64,000 bases of DNA from Oceanivirga miroungae (GTDB lineage: Bacteria > Fusobacteriota > Fusobacteriia > Fusobacteriales > Leptotrichiaceae). How positions within the stretch are numbered: the first letter of the stretch is position 1; the number at the start of each line of letters is the position of its first letter. Of this stretch, positions 25,911 through 35,623 are shown in pieces. The translations under genes and the position numbers were made by a program. The notes under the pieces are model-generated. The model searched no databases. It saw nothing but the letters and a program-made list of their open reading frames with translations, and was not told where the DNA came from. Where the stretch lies: positions 62,001-126,000 of the forward strand of contig NZ_CABWIB010000001.1 of assembly GCF_902505095.1 (NCBI RefSeq). Direction: 5' to 3'.

Positions 25911-27147
25911 ATTTGGTGGATATTATAAAAAGTCCAGAGAAGAGAGAATAAAAATATTAAAAGACTTAGAATATATTGATGAAAAAATGTATAACTATTT
26001 AATTGAAGAAAAAAGCTTAGAAAACTATAAAGCTGATAAAATGATAGAAAATGAGTTAGGAATTTTTGGTATTCCATTTGGAATTGCTACTAATTTTTTA
26101 ATAAATGGTAAAGAATATATAGTCCCAATGGCAACTGAAGAACCTAGTGTAATAGCAGCAGCAAGTAATGGGGCAAAAATTATAGCAAAAAATGGTGGAA
26201 TTACATCAAAAGTTCAAGAAAATAGACAAATGATAGGACAAATTTGTTTATATGATATAGATGATTTTTCTAAAAGTTTAAAAATATTAGAAGAAAACAA
26301 GGAAAAATTAATAAATCTAGCAAATAAATATCACGAAGGTATAAATAACTTAGGTGGTGGAGCAAAGGATATTAAGTTTTTAAAAAAAGGACAATTTATA
26401 ATCATATACCTTTATGTAGATACATTAGATGCTATGGGAGCTAATATATTAAATACTATGCTAGAAGGTATAAGTTTTGAAATAGAAAATTTAATAAATG
26501 CTAAAAAGTTAATGGCAATAATTTCAAACTATAGCTTAAATACAATAGTTAAAGCAAGTTGTAAATTAAAAGTAGATAGCGAATACGGAAATAAGATGAT
26601 GTTAGCTTATGAGTTTGCAAAAGAAGATGTATATAGAGCAGTTACTAATAATAAAGGGGTATTAAATGGAATAAGTGCTCTTACTTTAGTTACTGGAAAT
26701 GACACAAGAGCAATAGAAGCTTGTATTCATTCTTATGCATCTAAAGATGGAAAATATATGCCTTTAACTAAATGGGAATACAAAGAGGGGTATTTACATG
26801 GAAGTATAGAAATTCCTATTCCAATAGCAACTGTAGGAGGAAGTATAGGTTTAAATGAAACAACAAAAATAGCCTTAAATATATTAAAAAATCCAAACGC
26901 AAAAAAGTTAAGTGAGATAGCAGCAGCTCTAGGTTTAGTTCAAAACTTTGCAGCACTAAATGCACTTGTAACTGATGGTATTCAAAAAGGTCATCTAAAG
27001 CTACATGCTAAAACAATTATGGAGTTTTTAAAAGCAAATGAAAAAGAATCAAATATAGTTATAGAAAAAATGATAAAAGAAAATAAGATAGAAATAGAAT
27101 ATGCAAAAAAAATATTGGGAGAAATAAGAAATGAGTACAAGCTCTAA
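25900..27147 (+). CDS. mvaA: Hydroxymethylglutaryl-CoA reductase, class II
   Basis: Reduces HMG-CoA to mevalonate. The 415 residues have the class II features: GIPFGIATNFLING, TEEPSVIAAAS (catalytic Glu at about 80-81), DAMGANILNTMLEG (Asp), GGSIGLNETTKIAL and a C-terminal His in HLKLHAKT. It overlaps mvaS at the 5' end and the mevalonate kinase gene by 17 bases at the 3' end. Class II bacterial enzymes prefer NADH or NADPH by lineage; the cofactor cannot be decided here. Confidence 0.96.
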   Translation: MENKFGGYYKKSREERIKILKDLEYIDEKMYNYLIEEKSLENYKADKMIENELGIFGIPFGIATNFLINGKEYIVPMATEEPSVIAAASNGAKIIAKNGGITSKVQENRQMIGQICLYDIDDFSKSLKILEENKEKLINLANKYHEGINNLGGGAKDIKFLKKGQFIIIYLYVDTLDAMGANILNTMLEGISFEIENLINAKKLMAIISNYSLNTIVKASCKLKVDSEYGNKMMLAYEFAKEDVYRAVTNNKGVLNGISALTLVTGNDTRAIEACIHSYASKDGKYMPLTKWEYKEGYLHGSIEIPIPIATVGGSIGLNETTKIALNILKNPNAKKLSEIAAALGLVQNFAALNALVTDGIQKGHLKLHAKTIMEFLKANEKESNIVIEKMIKENKIEIEYAKKILGEIRNEYKL

Positions 27148-27931
27148 GATAATTTTAATAGGCGAGCATAGTGTTGTATATGGTAAAAAAGCTATTGCAA
27201 TACCTATAAAAAATTTAAGTTTAAGTGTTTCTTTAATAGATGAATATATTTTTGAAAGTGAGCATGTAAAGTATATCAAAAGTTTAATAGAAGAAAATTT
27301 TGATGTTCCTAAAAAATATATAAAAATAGAATCTAATATACCTAAAAGTGCAGGTATGGGATCTTCTGCTAGTTTAGCTATAGAAATAGCAAGAGCATAC
27401 AATGTAGATGAAAATTTTGTTGTATTAAACGCAGAAAAGAAAAAACACGGTAATCCAAGTGGTATAGATAGTACAGTAATATTAAATGAAAAAGCAATAA
27501 TATACCAAAAAAACGAAAAAATAGAGTTTTTATCTAAATTAAATGCTTTTATAGTAATTGCCAATACAAGAGAGTATGGAAATACTAAAAAAGCTATTGA
27601 AATAGTAAAAGAAAAAAATAGACCTGATTTAATAGACGATTTAGGAAAAATTACAGAATTAGCTATAGTGTATTATAAAAATAAAAGTTTAGTAAATTTA
27701 GGAAAAACCTTTGAATTAGCTCAAAATATTTTAAAACAACTAGGTGTAAGTTCAGAAAAAATAGAAGAAATAGTAGAATTATCAAAACCATATTCTCTAG
27801 GAACTAAGTTAAGTGGTGGAGGACTTGGTGGAGTTACAATTAGTTTATGTAACGGTTTAGATAATGCTAGAGAACTAAGAAAAGTATTAAGAAAAAACAA
27901 AATAAAAGATGTATTTATTGTAAGAATATAG
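27131..27931 (+). CDS. mvk: Mevalonate kinase (GHMP family)
   Basis: Phosphorylates mevalonate at the 5 position. The 266 residues begin SSKIILIGEHSVVYGKKAIA, the mevalonate kinase signature; the GHMP ATP-loop PKSAGMGSSASLAIE and the C-terminal LSGGGLGGVTI follow. It is shorter than the usual 300. Its start lies inside mvaA. Phosphomevalonate kinase and diphosphomevalonate decarboxylase, which normally follow, are not in this operon. Confidence 0.92.
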   Translation: MSTSSKIILIGEHSVVYGKKAIAIPIKNLSLSVSLIDEYIFESEHVKYIKSLIEENFDVPKKYIKIESNIPKSAGMGSSASLAIEIARAYNVDENFVVLNAEKKKHGNPSGIDSTVILNEKAIIYQKNEKIEFLSKLNAFIVIANTREYGNTKKAIEIVKEKNRPDLIDDLGKITELAIVYYKNKSLVNLGKTFELAQNILKQLGVSSEKIEEIVELSKPYSLGTKLSGGGLGGVTISLCNGLDNARELRKVLRKNKIKDVFIVRI

Positions 27932-27942
27932 GGGGGTAAAGT

Positions 27943-28065
27943 GTGGACATGATAGAGTTAAAATTCTTTTTAAAAGAAGAACTAGACGAAATAAAAATAG
28001 TGAATAAGCAACACATTGATATAATAAATGATTTTTTTTCAAATTCAAAAAAAATAAATAGATAA
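27943..28065 (+). CDS. Small ORF of 40 residues between mvk and the desulfurase
   Basis: An in-frame stretch from GTG (27943; or ATG at 27949) to TAA, with AGGGGGG eight bases upstream. The product is charged and helical (FFLKEELDEIKIVNKQ...), with no recognised family. It lies 11 bases after mvk and 13 bases before the desulfurase, consistent with a genuine operon member, but its size makes chance possible. Confidence 0.45.
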   Translation: MDMIELKFFLKEELDEIKIVNKQHIDIINDFFSNSKKINR

Positions 28066-28078
28066 AGGAGAATTACTT

Positions 28079-29185
28079 ATGCAAGTATATTTAGATAATG
28101 CAGCAACAACAAACTTAAGAAAAGAAGTTTTAGAAAAAATTACAGAAATATATGAAAAAACTTATGCTAACCCCTCATCTGTTCATAGTTTTGGTAGAGA
28201 AAGTAGAGCTCTTTTAGAAAATGCAAGAAACAGAGTAGCTAAAAATCTAAATATATTAGCTAAAGATATTATTTTTACTTCAGGAGCTACTGAATCAAAC
28301 AATTTAGCTATAAGAGGGATTGTAAATGCTAAAGGTAAAGATAAAGAAATAATATGCTCTAGTATAGAACATTCAAGTATATTAAATCTTGTAAAACAAT
28401 TAGAATTAGAGGGGTATATAGTAAAATATATAAGAGTAAATGAAAACGGAATAATTGATTTAGAGCATTTAAAAAGCTTAATTAATGAAAATACTGGATT
28501 AATAACTGTTATGGCTGTAAATAATGAAATAGGTTCAATTCAACCAATAGAGAAAATTTCTGATATGATTAAGGGTAAAAACATACATTTTCATGTAGAT
28601 GCTGTTCAAATGATAGGGAAAAAAGAATTAAAACCTTATGAATTAGGTATAGATAGTATGAGTATTTCGTTTCATAAACTATATGGACCAAAAGGTGTTG
28701 GTGTTTTATATATTAAAGATAATATAGAAATAAAAAAAGCCTTTTATGGAGGAGAGCAAGAAAGAAATAAAAGACCGGGTACTGAAAACTTGCATTCAAT
28801 ATTATTAGCTGATATTGCCTTAGACTATGCTATAAATAATATGGAAAAAGAAAGCAAGTATGTAAAAGAATTAATGGACTATTTAGTAGATAATATTAAG
28901 GATTTAGAAAATATTAAGATACACGGAGAAAATAGAATAGATAACATATTAAATATCTCAATTAAGGGTAAAAATATACAAATGCTACTACCAATACTAG
29001 ATATGAGAGGTATTTATGTTAGTGGCGGAAGTGCTTGTATGTCAGGAAGCGTTAGTGGTTCATATGTATTAAAAAATATGGGACTTAGTGAAGATGAGGT
29101 AATGTCATCTATAAGAATAAGTTTAGGAATACACAACACAAAAGAAGAAATTGATTATTTAATTAGTGTTATTAAAGGAATATGA
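28079..29185 (+). CDS. Cysteine desulfurase, NifS/IscS-like
   Basis: PLP enzyme that moves sulfur from cysteine to an active-site Cys for Fe-S clusters or tRNA thiolation. The 368 residues show LDNAATT at the N-terminus, GATESNNLAI, the Lys in SFHKLYGPKGVGVLYI, RPGTENLHS, and the nucleophile Cys in SGGSACMSGS. AAAGGAGAA precedes the ATG. No scaffold (IscU/SufU) gene is adjacent. It ends the mevalonate operon. Confidence 0.93.
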   Translation: MQVYLDNAATTNLRKEVLEKITEIYEKTYANPSSVHSFGRESRALLENARNRVAKNLNILAKDIIFTSGATESNNLAIRGIVNAKGKDKEIICSSIEHSSILNLVKQLELEGYIVKYIRVNENGIIDLEHLKSLINENTGLITVMAVNNEIGSIQPIEKISDMIKGKNIHFHVDAVQMIGKKELKPYELGIDSMSISFHKLYGPKGVGVLYIKDNIEIKKAFYGGEQERNKRPGTENLHSILLADIALDYAINNMEKESKYVKELMDYLVDNIKDLENIKIHGENRIDNILNISIKGKNIQMLLPILDMRGIYVSGGSACMSGSVSGSYVLKNMGLSEDEVMSSIRISLGIHNTKEEIDYLISVIKGI

Positions 29186-29186
29186 T

Positions 29187-29215
29187 AAGAGATAGAGGGT
29201 TTTATCTCTTTTTTA
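29187..29215 (+). terminator. Terminator of the mevalonate operon
   Basis: AAGAGATA (29187-29194) pairs with TATCTCTT (29203-29210), followed by TTTTATTTTT. Confidence 0.85.
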
Positions 29216-29222
29216 TTTTTAA

Positions 29223-29254
29223 TAAAAAAACCGTACCTAATTAAAAGTACGGTT
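29223..29254 (-). terminator. Terminator of galK
   Basis: AACCGTAC/GTACGGTT stem; the minus strand reads into a T7 tail. It lies back to back with the mevalonate operon terminator. Confidence 0.85.
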
Positions 29255-29268
29255 AAAAATATTAGAGG

Positions 29269-30501
29269 TTATATCTTGCTTATATCAACTGAACCATAAG
29301 GACGGATAGAAACCTTATAGCATTTATCATCAATATAATTTTCAATATAATTAATGTAATTATCACTGTCTTTTTTCTCTAAGACTACCATTATAACTCC
29401 AGCGAATCCACCTCCGTGAACTCTTGTGGCTGCATTTAATTTATTATCGTGTATATACATTTCTGTTAAGTTAAGTGCTATTGGAATTGGTTGTTCTTCA
29501 GGTTTTTTAGCAACATAAACATTTTGTAAATATCTAAATGAAGATAATCCAGATTCACGAACAACTTCTAAGAATTTATCATAGTTTTCATTTTTTAAGG
29601 CAGGTATTAATTCATCAACTTTTTCATTTTCGTTAAAGAAATGGAACGCTCTTAAAATTGCACGATCAGATAAATTTTTTCTTAATTCCTTAAAGTTATC
29701 CATTATATATTTTTTATCTATGTATCTTAATTCCTTAGAAGCTATACTTTTCATTTCACTAGGGATGCTTGAATACTCCTCTCCTAAATCTTCATGACTT
29801 CCTCCAGTTGGAACTAGTACTATATCGTATAAATCTTCTAGTTTAGAAGAATTTAATTTTTCTAATGTTGGATTTTTAATGTCTTTAAAATCAATAGCTA
29901 TCATACCACCATGACTACAAGCTATTTGATCTAAAAGACCAGATTTTTTATCCCAATAGAAGTTTTCTGAATATTGTCCAGCTTTAGCAAGACTTACTAT
30001 ATCTAATTTAGAATCATTATAGAATGAATTTAATATAGTAGTTATAAGCATTTCAAATGAAGCTGATGAGCTTACTCCGCTAGAAGGGATAACATCAGAA
30101 GTTACAACTATATTTGCCCCTCCAATTTTACCGATATTGCTTACACCTTTTAATATTCCTTTAATTAAAAGAGTAGACCATGAATCAGACTCTTTTTTTT
30201 CTAAATCATTGATGTCTATTATATATTCTTCTTTAAAATCAAGGCTTTTTAGCTTAAATAAGTTAGAATCCTCTTTTGTAGCAACTGCTATTGTATCTAA
30301 ATCAATACTAGCACAAACAACTTTACCAAAATTATGGTCAGTATGGTTTCCTATTATTTCTGTTCTACCAGAAGAAGAAAATAGCTCGTATTCTTCTGTA
30401 TCTTTGTATGTCTTTTTAAATTCTTTTATTAAATCCTCAAATCTTTTGATTTTTCCTTCATTATTTTTATATAGTTTTTTTACTTGTTCTAAATATCTCA
30501 T
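29269..30501 (-). CDS. galK: Galactokinase
   Basis: GHMP kinase of 410 residues that makes galactose-1-phosphate. It has the galactokinase signature GRTEIIGNHTDHNFG, the ATP loop SSGVSSSASFEM and the C-terminal RVHGGGFAGVIM. It is divergent from the ROK-mgl-galMET operon, sharing its 378-base control region, and has a good ribosome binding site (AAAGGAGGA). Together with galT, galE and galM it completes the Leloir pathway. Confidence 0.97.
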   Translation of the reverse strand: MRYLEQVKKLYKNNEGKIKRFEDLIKEFKKTYKDTEEYELFSSSGRTEIIGNHTDHNFGKVVCASIDLDTIAVATKEDSNLFKLKSLDFKEEYIIDINDLEKKESDSWSTLLIKGILKGVSNIGKIGGANIVVTSDVIPSSGVSSSASFEMLITTILNSFYNDSKLDIVSLAKAGQYSENFYWDKKSGLLDQIACSHGGMIAIDFKDIKNPTLEKLNSSKLEDLYDIVLVPTGGSHEDLGEEYSSIPSEMKSIASKELRYIDKKYIMDNFKELRKNLSDRAILRAFHFFNENEKVDELIPALKNENYDKFLEVVRESGLSSFRYLQNVYVAKKPEEQPIPIALNLTEMYIHDNKLNAATRVHGGGFAGVIMVVLEKKDSDNYINYIENYIDDKCYKVSIRPYGSVDISKI

Positions 30502-30523
30502 ATCAAAAGTCCTCCTTTAATAT

Positions 30524-30551
30524 ATTTTATTATGTAAAAATAAAAAAGCAA
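30524..30551 (-). promoter_or_regulatory. galK promoter
   Basis: On the minus strand TTGCTT-16-TAAAAT, about 23 bases before the ATG. Confidence 0.6.
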
Positions 30552-30644
30552 AAAAATAAAGTATAAAAATGAGTGAGTTTTTTAACTCAGTTTAGTAAAA
30601 CTTACTAGAAGTCTTAAAAATAAAGAAAAAATTTAATTAACTCA

Positions 30645-30662
30645 AAAGTTTATTTAAACTTT
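30645..30662. promoter_or_regulatory. Candidate operator (18-base palindrome)
   Basis: AAAGTTTA-TT-TAAACTTT is a perfect inverted repeat between the divergent promoters, placed where a ROK repressor could control both. AT-richness makes chance palindromes common. Confidence 0.45.
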
Positions 30663-30728
30663 CATTAACTGAAAATGCAATTAATTCTAGATTAAGTAAA
30701 AAAAAAATAATTAACAAAATAATTGTTG

Positions 30729-30757
30729 TTGGTTAATTAAGTATTTTGTGGTATACT
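30729..30757 (+). promoter_or_regulatory. Promoter of the ROK-mgl-gal operon
   Basis: TTGGTT-17-TATACT; the palindrome ACAAAATTTTGT (30781-30792) lies in the initial transcribed region. Confidence 0.65.
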
Positions 30758-30879
30758 ATATTAAAATATTAGATAATTATACAAAATTTTGTTATAGGTT
30801 AAAAAAGTACAAAAAAAAATTAAGAAAAAAAATTGAAATGTAAAAAAATAAAGTTAAAATGTATTAGGTAGGAAAAATT

Positions 30880-32040
30880 ATGACAGAAAATGAGTATAAG
30901 GTGCTTGATTTAATTCTTCATAATGAAGATATAACAAGTGTAGAGCTTTCAGAAAAGTTAAAAGTATCTAAAGTTGCAATATTTAAAATTCTAGAAAAAC
31001 TAGAGAAAAATAACTATATTGAATTTAGAGATGAGGTTAAGCCTGTTAAAATAGGAAGACCTAGAAAACTTATGGCAATAAAAAAAAATAGAAATATAAT
31101 AATTGGTGTTAATTTTGGTGCTGATTTTATAGAAATATCTGTTTGGAATATTGATAGAAGTTTAATTGAAACAAATATAAGACATAATAAGAGTAAGATT
31201 AATGATTCTGTATTACAACTTATTATAGATGGCCTTGATAGTATTTTAGAAAAATATAAAGAGTACAGTGTTGTTGCTGTTGGAATATCACTACACGGAA
31301 TAGTTGATAGTGATAAAAAGATATCGATTTTCTCTCCACATTTTAAGTGGGAAAATTACGAAATAGGACAAATACTAGAAAAAAGATATAAAATACCCGT
31401 TATGATAGATAATGATGTTAGATCTATGCTAAATGCTGAAATAAAAAATGGAGTAGCAATAGGTAAAAAAAATCTTTTATACATCTATATGAAAAATGGA
31501 ATTGGATCATCTTATATGATAAATGGGAAAATTTTTGAAGGAGATAATAACTCAGCTGGAGAAATTGGACATTATATTGTAAATTATAATTCAAAGTACA
31601 CTTGTAAATGTGGAAAAAAAGGCTGCCTTGAAACAGAGTTTTCTGAAAATTCAATAAAATTAATTATCCAAAATGAATATGAGGAAAAAGGCTTAAGCTA
31701 TAATCCAAACATAAATGCAAAAAAAATATATGACATGGCATTAGATGGTGATGAGATTATAGTAGACACCGTAAAAAAAATATCCTACAACTTTGGAATA
31801 GTTATTGGAAATATATTAAATATATTAGATATAGAAAATATAGTAATAAGCGGAGATATTCTTCATGCTAAAAATATATTTATAGACTCATTTAAACTAG
31901 GAATTGAAAAGAGTTTAAATAAAAAATTTCAACAAACTTACCAGGTATATGAAACAACTTTTGGTGATGATGCTCCAAAATACGGTGCACTATCATTAGT
32001 AACAAACAACTTATTTGCTAATTTAAAATTAATTAAATAA
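30880..32040 (+). CDS. ROK-family transcriptional regulator
   Basis: 386 residues: an N-terminal winged helix-turn-helix (about 1-60, LSEKLKVSKVAIFKILEKLE) and a ROK sugar-kinase-like domain with DNDVRS (177-182), GEIGH (227-231) and the zinc motif CKCGKKGCLE (Cys242, 244, 249). It heads the mgl-gal operon and faces galK, so it is probably a galactose- or derivative-responsive repressor of both. TAGGAAAAATT precedes the ATG. Sugar specificity is inferred from context. Confidence 0.85.
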   Translation: MTENEYKVLDLILHNEDITSVELSEKLKVSKVAIFKILEKLEKNNYIEFRDEVKPVKIGRPRKLMAIKKNRNIIIGVNFGADFIEISVWNIDRSLIETNIRHNKSKINDSVLQLIIDGLDSILEKYKEYSVVAVGISLHGIVDSDKKISIFSPHFKWENYEIGQILEKRYKIPVMIDNDVRSMLNAEIKNGVAIGKKNLLYIYMKNGIGSSYMINGKIFEGDNNSAGEIGHYIVNYNSKYTCKCGKKGCLETEFSENSIKLIIQNEYEEKGLSYNPNINAKKIYDMALDGDEIIVDTVKKISYNFGIVIGNILNILDIENIVISGDILHAKNIFIDSFKLGIEKSLNKKFQQTYQVYETTFGDDAPKYGALSLVTNNLFANLKLIK

Positions 32041-32058
32041 ATATTATTAGGAGGAATT

Positions 32059-33057
32059 ATGAAAAAATTTTTATCAGTCGTAGCTTTAGGTATGGCAATT
32101 ATTTCATGTGGATCTAAAAAAGAAGAAGGTCCAAAAAAAGTAAGAATAGGTGTTACTATTTACAAATTTGATGATAACTTTATGTCAACTTTAAGAGATG
32201 ATTTAAAAGTATTCGCAGAACAAAACGGTGGAGTAGAATTATTCTTAAATGATTCACAAAACCAACAAGGTATACAAAATGACCAAATAGACACTATGAT
32301 TTCAAAAGGTGTAGACGTTTTAGCTATAAACTTAGTTGACCCACAAGCAGGAGCAACAGTTGTTCAAAAAGCTAAAAACGCAAATATACCTATCGTATTA
32401 TTCAATAAAGATCCAGGATTTGAAGTATTAAATAGTTATGATAAAGCATACTATGTAGGAAATAACCCTGAAGAATCAGGAGTATTCCAAGGAGAAACTG
32501 CTGTTAAACAATGGATGGCAGATCCTTCATTAGATAAAAATGGTGATGGAATAATTCAATATGCTATGTTAAAAGGAGAACCAGGACACCCAGATGCAGA
32601 AGCAAGAACATTATTCTCAATTAAAACAATAAATGAAAAAGGAATAAAAACAGAAAAATTATTTGAAGATACAGGAATGTGGGATGCTGCATTAGCTAAA
32701 GATAAAGTAGATGCATGGTTATCTTCACCTAAAGGACAAACAATAGAAATGATTTTAGCTAACAATGACGGAATGGCATTAGGAGCAATAGAAGCAACTA
32801 AAGCACACAATATTAAATTACCTATCTATGGAGTAGATGCTATACAAGAAGCATTATTAAAAATAGAAAATGGTGAATTAGCAGGAACTGTATTAAACGA
32901 TGGTACAAACCAAGCAAAAGCAGTTTTAGATTTATCATTAAACTTAGCTAATAAAAAAGGTCCTATACAAGATACTAACTGGAAATTAGATAAAAAAGCA
33001 GTAAGAGTACCTTATGTAGGTGTAGATAAAGACAACTTAAGTAAGTTTAAAAAATAA
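32059..33057 (+). CDS. mglB: Galactose/glucose-binding lipoprotein MglB
   Basis: Substrate-binding component of the Mgl ABC importer. The lipobox AIISC (Cys17) replaces the periplasmic signal of enterobacteria. The mature part closely follows MglB: VTIYKFDDNFMS, the calcium-loop-like DKNGDGIIQYAMLKGEPGHPD and VDAIQEAL. A strong TAGGAGGAATT site and a terminator-like hairpin after the gene would keep its level above MglA and MglC. Confidence 0.93.
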   Translation: MKKFLSVVALGMAIISCGSKKEEGPKKVRIGVTIYKFDDNFMSTLRDDLKVFAEQNGGVELFLNDSQNQQGIQNDQIDTMISKGVDVLAINLVDPQAGATVVQKAKNANIPIVLFNKDPGFEVLNSYDKAYYVGNNPEESGVFQGETAVKQWMADPSLDKNGDGIIQYAMLKGEPGHPDAEARTLFSIKTINEKGIKTEKLFEDTGMWDAALAKDKVDAWLSSPKGQTIEMILANNDGMALGAIEATKAHNIKLPIYGVDAIQEALLKIENGELAGTVLNDGTNQAKAVLDLSLNLANKKGPIQDTNWKLDKKAVRVPYVGVDKDNLSKFKK

Positions 33058-33072
33058 TTAAACCATTTATAG

Positions 33073-33104
33073 AAAGCTATCTCTTAAAAGTGGGATAGCT
33101 TTTT
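33073..33104 (+). terminator. Intra-operon attenuator hairpin after mglB
   Basis: AAAGCTATC (33073-33081) pairs with GATAGCTTT (33094-33102) followed by more T residues. Placed between mglB and mglA, it should terminate part of the transcripts. Confidence 0.7.
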
Positions 33105-33125
33105 AAAAAAATAAGGAGTTAAAAT

Positions 33126-34613
33126 ATGTCAGAATATGTATTAGAAATGGAAAATATTTCTAAAGAATTTCCAGGAGTTAAAGCATTAGATAGCGTACAG
33201 TTAAAAATTAGACCTGGTAGTGTTCATGCACTAATGGGAGAAAATGGTGCTGGTAAGTCAACACTTATGAAATGTTTATTTGGAATATATATTAAGGATA
33301 CTGGTACTATAAAATTAGAAGGAAATGAAGTAGCATTTAAAAATTCAAAAGATGCCCTAGAAAACGGAGTTTCTATGGTTCACCAAGAATTAAATCAAGT
33401 CGTTCAAAGAAATGTAATGGATAACATTTGGCTTGGAAGATATCCACTAAAAAATGGGCTAGTAAATGAAAAGAAAATGTATAATGATACTTTAGAAATC
33501 TTTAAAGAACTAGATATCAAAATAGATCCAAGAGAAAAAGTACACAAACTAAGTGTTTCACAAATGCAAATGTTAGAAATTGCAAAAGCAGTTTCATATA
33601 ATTCAAAAGTTTTAATTTTAGATGAACCAACATCTTCATTAACAGAAAATGAAGTTGGGCATTTATTCAAGATAGTAAAAAAACTACAAAGTAAAAATAT
33701 AGGGATAGTATATATTTCACATAAAATGGAAGAAATAAAGACAATTTGTGATGAAATAACAATATTAAGAGATGGAAAATGGATAGATACAAGAAAAGTA
33801 TCTGATTTAAGTACAGATGATATTATAAACTTAATGGTAGGTCGTGAACTTACAAGTAGATTCCCTAAAAAAGATAATGAACCAAAAGATGTTATATTAG
33901 AAGTTAATAATATAAATTCTAAGTTCTTAAAAGATATTAATTTTTCACTAAAAAAAGGGGAAATACTAGGTATTGCTGGTTTAGTTGGAGCTAAAAGAAC
34001 TGAATTAGTTGAAACAATATTTGGTATATTACCTAAAGATACTGGAGAAGTAATATTACATGGAGAAAAAATAGAAATTAAAGAGCCAAAAGATGCTATT
34101 AAAAATGGTATTGCGCTGATTACAGAAGATAGAAGAAAAACAGGTATATTTTCAATGCTTAGTGTACAATTTAATTCAATTTTAGCAAATGTTAAGTCAT
34201 ATAAAAATAAATTTGGATTATTAGATAATAGCACAACAACTAAAGATACGGCTTGGGTAATAGATAGTATGAAAGTTAAAACTCCATCACAAAAAACTAA
34301 TATTGGAAGCTTATCTGGTGGAAACCAACAAAAAGTAATTATAGGAAGATGGCTATTAACAAACCCAGAAGTTCTACTTATGGATGAACCAACAAGAGGA
34401 ATAGATGTTGGGGCTAAATTTGAGATATATCAACTTATGATAAATCTAGCTAAACAAGATAAAGGTGTAGTTATGATATCATCTGAAATGCCAGAATTAT
34501 TAGGTGTTACAGATAGAATTATAGTTATGAGTAATGGTAGAATAGCAGGTATAGTAGATACTAACAATACTTCACAAGAAGAAATTTTAAGATTAACAGC
34601 TAAGTATTTGTAG
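33126..34613 (+). CDS. mglA: Galactose/methylgalactoside ABC transporter ATP-binding protein MglA
   Basis: 495 residues with two ABC domains. The first has Walker [10 protein letters not shown] (38-46), [14 protein letters not shown] and Walker [12 protein letters not shown]; the second has a degenerate Walker A ([10 protein letters not shown]) but an intact LSGGNQQKV signature and [13 protein letters not shown]. This asymmetry is normal for carbohydrate-type ABC proteins. AAGGAG precedes the ATG. Confidence 0.95.
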   Translation: MSEYVLEMENISKEFPGVKALDSVQLKIRPGSVHALMGENGAGKSTLMKCLFGIYIKDTGTIKLEGNEVAFKNSKDALENGVSMVHQELNQVVQRNVMDNIWLGRYPLKNGLVNEKKMYNDTLEIFKELDIKIDPREKVHKLSVSQMQMLEIAKAVSYNSKVLILDEPTSSLTENEVGHLFKIVKKLQSKNIGIVYISHKMEEIKTICDEITILRDGKWIDTRKVSDLSTDDIINLMVGRELTSRFPKKDNEPKDVILEVNNINSKFLKDINFSLKKGEILGIAGLVGAKRTELVETIFGILPKDTGEVILHGEKIEIKEPKDAIKNGIALITEDRRKTGIFSMLSVQFNSILANVKSYKNKFGLLDNSTTTKDTAWVIDSMKVKTPSQKTNIGSLSGGNQQKVIIGRWLLTNPEVLLMDEPTRGIDVGAKFEIYQLMINLAKQDKGVVMISSEMPELLGVTDRIIVMSNGRIAGIVDTNNTSQEEILRLTAKYL

Positions 34614-34622
34614 GAGGATAAA

Positions 34623-35621
34623 ATGAATAATAAGAAAATAAAACAAATGCTATTAGACAGTGGTATATATATAGTTTTAGCATTATTAATACTTTCGATA
34701 ATAGTTAAAGAACCAACGTTTTTAGCATTACATAATTTAAAAAATATTTTAATGCAATCATCAGTTAGAATGATATTAGCCTTAGGGGTTGCAGGTATAA
34801 TAGTAACACAAGGTACTGACTTATCAGCAGGTAGACAAGTAGGTCTTGGTGCAGTTATAGCAGGATCATTATTACAAAAAACAGGGGTAACAACAAAGGT
34901 ATATCCTAATTTAGAAACATTAAATCCGTTATTAGTTATTTTAATAGTAGTTGTAATAGGAGCTTTAGTTGGATTTTTCAATGGTATTATAGTTGCTAAG
35001 TTAAATGTTGTTCCATTTGTTACAACTATGGGTACTATGACAATAGTTTATGGTATAAATTCACTATATTATGAATATATAGGAAATAGACCAGTTGCTT
35101 CATTTGATCAATCTTACACAGATGTTGTTGGATTTATAAACCTAGGAGGAATTGGTATACCTAAATTAATAATATATGCTTTAATTTCAATAGTATTTAT
35201 GTGGGTATTATGGAATAAAACAGTATTTGGTAAAAACTTATTTGCTGTTGGTGGAAACCCAGAAGCAGCTACAGTTTCAGGAGTTAATGTAGTAACTACA
35301 TTAGTATTAGTTTATGTATTATCAGGAATGATGTACGGTGTAGGTGGATTTTTAGAAGCTGCCCGTGTAGGATCTGTTACTAATAATATGGGATTCATGT
35401 ATGAAATGGATGCTATTGGAGCCTGTGTTATAGGAGGAGTATCATTTAGTGGTGGGGTTGGTAAAATCTCAGGAGTAGTTTTAGGTGTTATTATATTCAC
35501 AGTTATTAACTACGGTTTAACATATATAGGAGTAAATCCTTACTGGCAATATATAATAAAAGGGTTAATAATAATCTTTGCAGTAACAATAGATATGTTA
35601 AAATATAAAAAAGGAAGATAG
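34623..35621 (+). CDS. mglC: Galactose/methylgalactoside ABC transporter permease MglC
   Basis: 332 residues with about eight to ten membrane segments and the family motifs QGTDLSAGR, FNGIIVAKLNVVPFVTTMGTM, AVGGNPEAATVSGVNV and GGVSFSGGVGKISG. It follows mglA by nine bases and precedes galM by two. It forms the homodimeric channel used with MglA and MglB. Confidence 0.95.
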   Translation: MNNKKIKQMLLDSGIYIVLALLILSIIVKEPTFLALHNLKNILMQSSVRMILALGVAGIIVTQGTDLSAGRQVGLGAVIAGSLLQKTGVTTKVYPNLETLNPLLVILIVVVIGALVGFFNGIIVAKLNVVPFVTTMGTMTIVYGINSLYYEYIGNRPVASFDQSYTDVVGFINLGGIGIPKLIIYALISIVFMWVLWNKTVFGKNLFAVGGNPEAATVSGVNVVTTLVLVYVLSGMMYGVGGFLEAARVGSVTNNMGFMYEMDAIGACVIGGVSFSGGVGKISGVVLGVIIFTVINYGLTYIGVNPYWQYIIKGLIIIFAVTIDMLKYKKGR

Positions 35622-35623
35622 AA

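Larger units (their letters stand above)
30502..30879. other. Divergent control region of galK and the ROK-mgl-gal operon
   Basis: Contains both promoters and two AT-rich palindromes that could be operators for the ROK protein: AAAGTTTA-TT-TAAACTTT at 30645-30662 and ACAAAATTTTGT at 30781-30792, the second just downstream of the rightward -10. No ORF was found. Confidence 0.6.
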
